Shown here piece by piece: positions 58,254 to 64,000 of a stretch of 64,000 nt of DNA. The position numbers and the translations under genes were made by a program. This DNA comes from Lepidonotus clava (Eukaryota > Annelida > Polychaeta > Phyllodocida > Polynoidae). The stretch lies in the NCBI GenBank assembly GCA_936440205.1, contig OW387133.1, positions 64,418,374 through 64,482,373 on the forward strand. The letters are read 5' to 3'. The notes beneath the pieces are model-generated. The model saw nothing but the letters and a program-made list of their open reading frames with translations. It made no database searches and had not been told where the DNA came from. Every line of letters starts with the position of its first letter. Within the stretch, counting starts at the first letter, position 1.

Positions 58254-58746
58254 GTTATGTAATGGGAACGAAACCAAAAACCCGAAGCCCGAGAAATAAT
58301 GTTAACCGGAAATGACGTCAGTATGACTGCGTGACGTCACTATGATCACATGATATGAAATAGCCAATCAGAGCTGACCGCTAAGGTATAAAAGGGGCAG
58401 TGAGGCCCGAAAATAAAGAGTTCCTTCATAGTACTCCTGGTGTTCACAAGTGTCTTCTTCCTCTAATAGCTCCTTATGAGGACTTCAATCGATCAGATGT
58501 TCTAAAATGGACTAAATAACTAGGAAATCGAGCTAATATTGGTAAAGTTCTGTAAAACTAAGGCTTAAACTAGTAAACCGGCGACGCGAGGAAGGAGGAC
58601 CGGCCAGACAAAGAAGCCCGAAATAGTTAAAAAATATAGGCGACCGTTGGCCCGGTACTCCCGGTCAGGGAACGAAACAGTGGAGCTCCCCCAGTTTCAG
58701 CCTGAGAGACGTATAGACGCACTGGCCCGGACCCCTACCATGACAA
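58254..58746. mobile_element. probable 5' LTR of the gypsy fossil
   Basis: TGTTATGTAATGG to CCTACCATGACA, with GTATAAAAGGGG (TATA-like) and AATAAA about 30 bp later: the layout of an LTR with promoter and poly(A) signal. The right limit is uncertain and no second LTR is in the window. Fossil. Confidence 0.4.
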
Positions 58747-61700
58747 TTTTATATTGCCCTCCTCCGTCCTCTGTATAGTTCATGACTTTAGCACATACAG
58801 TGCTCCTCTGCGATCTTGAATAAGTTCAAGAACAAATTAAGAGTTCCTATTTGGTATTCAATGGGTTAGACCTTGGTCCTCGGTCAGACCTACCACAGAA
58901 CTATACAGTTGGGCTAAGTATCCTCAGTCGACTAAACTTAAAGAAATCCTGGCTAGACATGAAGGAATAGACAAGAACTACAGTGCAACTAGAGATAAGC
59001 AATAACAACTATCGATTCACCAGCCCTCGTGCTCCCTACCACCCACACAGAAAGGCTTTCGAGTAGATGGAATCAGGCATTGTGTTCAAGTCAGGGGGAG
59101 ACAAGAAGGTAAAGGTGGACATGAAGGCTGAAGATATGACTTTGAATAGTTAGATGATTCAACAATTTTCACACATCAACCCCAGCTGAAAAGGCCAATG
59201 CGTAACAAGTGGAGGGCACAAGGCTGATATTAAAGAGGTTTAACCATCGGCTAGAGAAAAATAATGGGAAAGTGGACTTCAAGGGATGGATAAATCAGTT
59301 AGAAAAATATGCAGCCTTGGGGCAGTGGACCGAAGAGGAGAAGGCATCGCTGCTCTTTTTATCATTGACAGGAACAGTATGCATATATTTCATCAGACTG
59401 CCAGTCCGAGAATGGTTAATGTTCACAGCATGGGTTGACAGCCTCAGATGATGGTTTGGGCGATAAAGGACACCTGCAACATGCTGCAGGAGCTAGCAGA
59501 ATTAAAGCATACAAAGAACCAATCAGCAAAGGAGCAGATAACGCACAAAAACTGGCATCCTGAGCATATTTCTCCAATGATTACGCCATCCAGGAAAAGG
59601 CCATGCTTCACGCCTTTCAATCTGCAGTGGGGGAGGAGTTTTAAGTTGAAGTGCGCGGAAAACGGGTGTAAGAGGCTAGAGGAGGCAGTAGAAGTTGTAG
59701 AGGTACTAAAATGATATATACATGCAGGCTTGTGTGCACAACAAAGTCAGAGGAGGATGTCTATATGCAGATGGGAGTATTGAGGTCTGACTGGCTCGGG
59801 CGATGGAAATATCCCCTTTCCAGGTTGCACGGATTGCTGTACATGTTGGACCAAGCAGGAACAAGCAATTGGCATTAATTATAAATGGATGGGACAGGCC
59901 GGGATTTGAGGTTATTCTAGCCACTGGAGGATGTACAGAGATCCTGGTGGCGAACTGTACGACCGATGTGGTGAGCCTCAGGTCTGCAAGAATAGCTGCA
60001 GAAGAGATCCAGGAGCCTGAGCATTGGCATGAGCAGCCCGAGGCCATTGCAGAGATGCTGCAGGAGGCAACCAGTGAACAGACCTGGTGTAGCATCAGAT
60101 CAACATGGGAGACCAGATGCCTGTTAAGCAGCATACGAGGCGGTACCTAGCAGCATGCCGGGAAGAAGAAGAAAGACTAGTGGAAGATAATGCTGAGATT
60201 GGGGATCATTCAGGAAAACAGCAGTGCTTGGAGCAGTCTGACGATGGTTGTTAAGAAAAAGGATGGGGACAAAAGTTTTTGCATTGACTATCAGAAACTA
60301 AATCAAGCCACTGAACCTATACCCTTCCCTGTATAGAGGATGGCTTAAATACTTTGTAAGGGTGTTTATTCTTCTGCAGCCTTAACTTGGCTAGTGGATA
60401 CTGACGGTTATGAATTTAAGGTGATGCTGTTCAGGTTAGTCAATGCCACAGGAACGTTCCAACACCTCATGAAACGTGCTCTTAAAGGTAACACTTAGGA
60501 AGAGTGCTTGGTCTACCTGGACGACATCCTGGTCTTCAGCCCAACCTTCCAGGACACATTGGAGTTGCTGGTACAAGTGCTTGACCAGCTGCGAGCCGCC
60601 AGCCTGAAACTAAAGGCACTTAAGTGAAAGCTGTTCAAAAAGAAGATTCCGTTCCTTGGACATGTTGTGTTGGGTCCCTAGTATTGAGCCTGATACAGCA
60701 AAATGTCAGCGGGTGACCAAATGGCCGAATCCGCGAGATTTGCATGATGTTTGGACTCTGCTCCTACTATCAGCGTCATATAAAACATTTCAAGGAGCTC
60801 ACAGCCCCATTCTACAAGTTAGCCAACAAAGATACATCATTTGAGTGGGACAAGAGGACACAGAAGGCCTTTGACATCCTGAAACAGGCATTGATCACAG
60901 CTCCGATACTTTGGTTTCCCAAGGTAGACAGGCAGTGGTGGATGGACATGGACGCCAGCGATGTAGGGACCAGCACCATGAGCAAGATTAAGTGAGCAAA
61001 GCCCTGGGATGAAACAATTTGAAATACTGTTCCATCCGGAAGGAGTTGTTAGCTGTTATACAAGCCTTGAAGCACTTCCGGTGTTACATCTACAGTAAAG
61101 TCATCTTCAGGACAGAAAACAGCACGTTGAGCTGGTTGCAGAAAAGAAAAGAACCTATGAAGCAAGCCACCCACTGGATCAACATGAATGATACACACAA
61201 TATTGTTCCAGCACAGGCCTGGAAGAAAACATGAGAACATGGACACTTTATCTTGTTACCCATGCAAGCAGTGTGGCAGAGAGCACATGAGCAACATGTG
61301 GGCTGTCAGGACGAGTCAAGGATATGAGCTGGCAGGGTTGCCTCAGGAGATAAGAGAGGCCCAGAAAGAGGATAACGATTTGGGATCAATGTACACGCTA
61401 AAAGAAGCTCCTGAGTGGGAAGCTGTAATGGTGGAGTCAAGAGAGACATAAGATACTGCTGAGACAGTGGGAAAGACTAAGTTTAGTTAACCAAGTTATC
61501 GTTGCAAATATAATGAACTAGAGGGTCAAGGATGGAGATACCAGTTAGTCATGCCCAGAGTAAACAGACAGAGTTAGTACCACTGTGGGGCATCTAGAGC
61601 TCGCTTTGGGGTGGTGAGGACTCCCCAAACAGGGATTCTACTGGCCGGGGCTCTGAAAGGATGTGCAATGGGAGTGCTGGCAATATGTGCCCTGCTGAAG

Positions 61701-61808
61701 AAGAGATGAGAAAGGCATGAGCCGCTACACCAATACATGGTAGGGGAGCCAATGAAACGGTTGGCGATGGATATAGCCTGTATCTGGTCACTGCACAGGG
61801 AAACAAAT
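58254..61808 (+). mobile_element. Ty3/gypsy LTR retrotransposon, broken fossil
   Basis: Parts in order: LTR-like stretch; gag-like region from about 59200; protease-like region around 59800-60000; RT around 60240-60700 (YLDDILVFSP box); RNase H around 60840-61180; integrase zinc-binding and core start to 61808. It carries many breaks spread over all parts, so it is old and inactive. The pogo element starting at 61810 is inserted in its integrase region, and the rest lies beyond it, probably outside the window. Confidence 0.85.
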
Positions 61809-61809
61809 A

Positions 61810-64000
61810 CAGTGCACTCTTGGTTAAACGGCCTCTTAATTAAACGGACATTGCCTCTAGGCGGACAAATTACATGGTCCCGACCAGATGCCTGTAGTTT
61901 CTTATGGAAAATAACCCTAATTAAACGGACAGTTTGCTTCTCCGGACAACGGACAAACATTTAGGTCCCAATGAATAGTTACTCTAAGTTCAGCGGACAA
62001 AGGCACCCAGACCAAGCGTGATTGTGAAGTGAGCTTGTCCTAAAAATAAGTCACGGCTGTACGACCCCTAGACGAGTCCTAGTTAACTAAAAGATTCGCT
62101 AACCTTGCACACTGGGCTCGGGCCCGTATGTTTTCACACCTCCGGCCCGTGTGTAGCGTCTACTGACGGGACGAGGTGGTGAGTGTTTATTACATAATAG
62201 CGGGGCGGGCTATGGGGGTCGGGGAGACTGTAGGTCGGGGCCGGGGCAGAAGTTTGAGCGTCGCCGTGCCCATGCAGTCAGCCAGGCGTTCTCTCAGAAA
62301 AGGTTGTAGTCTTCAGTGTGCCGTGTCTGAACATTCAAAATTGTTGACTACACCATGGCTTCTCCTGTGCGGCGACAGACAACTCCAACTCGGAAATGTC
62401 TCACCTTACATGAGAAAATTAAAGTTATCCAAACACAGGAAAAGTGCAAGTCACTGGTACGAAAATTAGCTGTGAAGTTTGGCGTTGGTAAGACACAGAT
62501 CTCTGACGTTCTGAAGAACAAAAGACAACTACAGGATCTTTATGAATCAAACTGTAGTGGGGATTGTAAGCGGACCCGTGTGACCTCTCCATATGATGAC
62601 CTGAATGCCACTTTGTATGAGTGGTTCTGTGGATGACGATCAAACAATATTCCTGTCTCTGGACCACTCATTAGCAGCAAGGCACTTTCACTTGCTGCTG
62701 GAATGGGGCTGACAGATTTCAAGGCAAGTTCAGGGTGGCTCACCAATTGGAAAAAGGCACACAATATTGGTCAGATGAAAGTGTGTGGGAAAAGTGCTGA
62801 TGTTAATAATGATTTGGTGGCTGATTGGCAAACAAGTCTAGGCACGATGTGTGAGGGTTATAGTGCCAAAGACATTTTCAATGCTGACGAAACAGGGTTG
62901 TTTTTTCGAGCTTTTCCTGACAAAACGTTAGCAGTCAGGGGACAGCAGTGTAAAGGAGGAAAATCATCTAAAGAAAGACTGAGCGTGTTGCTTTCTGTCA
63001 GTATGTCTGGGGAAAAACTGACCCCCTGGGTTATTGGCAAAGCAAACCAACCACGATGCTTTAAAGGATTAAACATTGGAGATCTACCTTGTGTATGGCG
63101 TGCTAACAAGCGCGCATGGATGACAAGTGCTATTTTCCTGGAGTACCTACGCTGGCTTAACAGGAAGATGGCTCTACAGAGCCGCAGTATTCTACTCTTT
63201 GTAGACAATGCGCCATGCCATCCTCATGACCTACCCAGTTTGCCAAATGTGAATGTCAAGTTCCTTCCCCCAAACACTACTTGTGTGACTCAGCCTTGTG
63301 ATCTAGGGATAATACAAGCAGTGAAGGTGCACTACCGCCAGCAGCTGCTGACTGCAGTTATCGCCAGGTTGGACAGCGGGATGGACAAACTTGACACCAA
63401 AAAGTCAGTCAACGTCTACGATGCTGTTCAGTGGCTAGCCACAGCATGGAATCAGATAAAACCCGGCACTATTACCAAGTGTTTCCAGAAAGCCGGTTTC
63501 ACATCTGAGACAACAAGTGTCCCTGATGAAGATGAGGACGACATCCCCTTATCTCAACTACAACATCTGATTCGCCGGCTGGATACCAACATCACAGCTG
63601 AGGAGTACGTTGAAGCTGACCATGCCCTTGCCACAGATCCAACGCATGTCCCACAGCTCCTAGTGGGTAACGAAACAAGTGATTTGTCAGTGAGTACTAC
63701 AACGGACAGTCCTCCAGGTGAACTTTCTTCTGATGAAGATGAGGAGGTGAACAAGGAACCTACACAACCTGTCATCACTGACAAAGAGTTCTACAATATG
63801 GTGCTCCAAGTATCTGAGTATGCAAATCAAAAAGGTGGTCCACTTGTGCCAATTGTGCATAAGCTGAGAACTGTAGCTGAAGACATTCGGGTGCAGAAGA
63901 TCTGCCAAGCAAAACAAACATCAATCAAAGACTTCTTTAAGGGCACATGGGATTACGATTAGAGAAGTGTAAAGTGAAAAAAAATGACTGTGATATATAT
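61810..64000 (+). mobile_element. pogo/Tigger DNA transposon, 3' end outside window
   Basis: The 5' end is CAGTGCACTCTTGGTTAAAC, directly after a TA that fits the pogo target. TTAAACGG/ACGGACA words repeat through 61825-61940, as in Tigger subterminal regions. A GC-rich patch (62200-62260) precedes the transposase. The right end was not reached. Confidence 0.85.
62355..63962 (+). pseudogene. Tigger (pogo) transposase with one in-frame stop
   Basis: 536 codons including stop, starting ATGGCTTCTCC in good context. The N-terminus has a CENP-B/pogo HTH (LTLHEKIKVIQ, LAVKFGVGKTQISDVLKN). A second HTH (CENPB-type) covers about 75-145, with the hallmark NIPVSGPLISSKA. The DDE_1 nuclease has its acidic sites in FNADETGLFF, LLFVDNAPCHPHD and TQPCDLGIIQ. 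An acidic tail ends in DFFKGTWDYD. One TGA at 62634-62636, between the two HTH parts (WFCG-stop-RSNN), interrupts an otherwise open frame. The single lesion suggests a fairly recent loss, or an allele or sequence error. Human TIGD genes are relatives. Confidence 0.9.

Overview
The window is nuclear DNA of an invertebrate animal, probably a marine one. The genes have short exons split by long GT-AG introns, the DNA is AT-rich, and transposons and MITEs are extremely dense: pogo, PIF/Harbinger, hAT-like and TTAA families, a tyrosine-recombinase retroelement and a decayed Ty3/gypsy copy. Lancelet, hemichordate, echinoderm or lophotrochozoan would all fit; I cannot fix the species from sequence alone. 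The only piece of ordinary host gene I can support is one LDL-receptor class A exon (53155-53283, minus strand).

The main find is at 8194-32984, which I read as a single 24.8 kb PIF/Harbinger transposon carrying two open, intron-rich genes. From the left end a 7-exon gene on the plus strand (8409-16836) encodes a 350-residue HARBI1-type DDE nuclease. From the right end a 13-exon gene on the minus strand (32747-17260) encodes a roughly 409-residue Myb/SANT protein, the NAIF1-like partner of Harbinger transposases. The genes converge, with stops 0.4 kb apart, and each start codon lies only 215-238 bp inside an element end. The ends carry matching inverted repeats (GTTGCCGAGT at base 7 from both ends, plus further shared blocks near bases 57-107) and are flanked on both sides by TAG, which fits a 3-bp target duplication. 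The introns hold over a dozen younger MITEs, hairpins and minisatellites.

Left flank (1-8193): no gene seen. It holds a 91-bp minisatellite (1861-2188), a 950-bp foldback element (3661-4614), a MITE (4882-5149), perfect hairpins and TA microsatellites.

Middle (33000-45000): a possible LTR-like stretch, small MITEs, an array of four back-to-back GTCGCC-rich TTAA elements (39789-41105), a 192-bp tandem duplication and a clean TTAA MITE (43696-43999).

45200-51235: a DIRS/Ngaro-type tyrosine-recombinase retroelement that looks whole, with an SGNH hydrolase, a gag-like region, RT-RNase H, a recombinase, and two arrays of short repeated motifs. 51240-54600 is mostly featureless apart from the LDLa exon. 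54600-57560 is a satellite of about 60 copies of a 39-bp unit. 58250-61808 is a broken Ty3/gypsy fossil, split by a pogo/Tigger transposon (61810 to beyond the window end) whose transposase has one in-frame stop.
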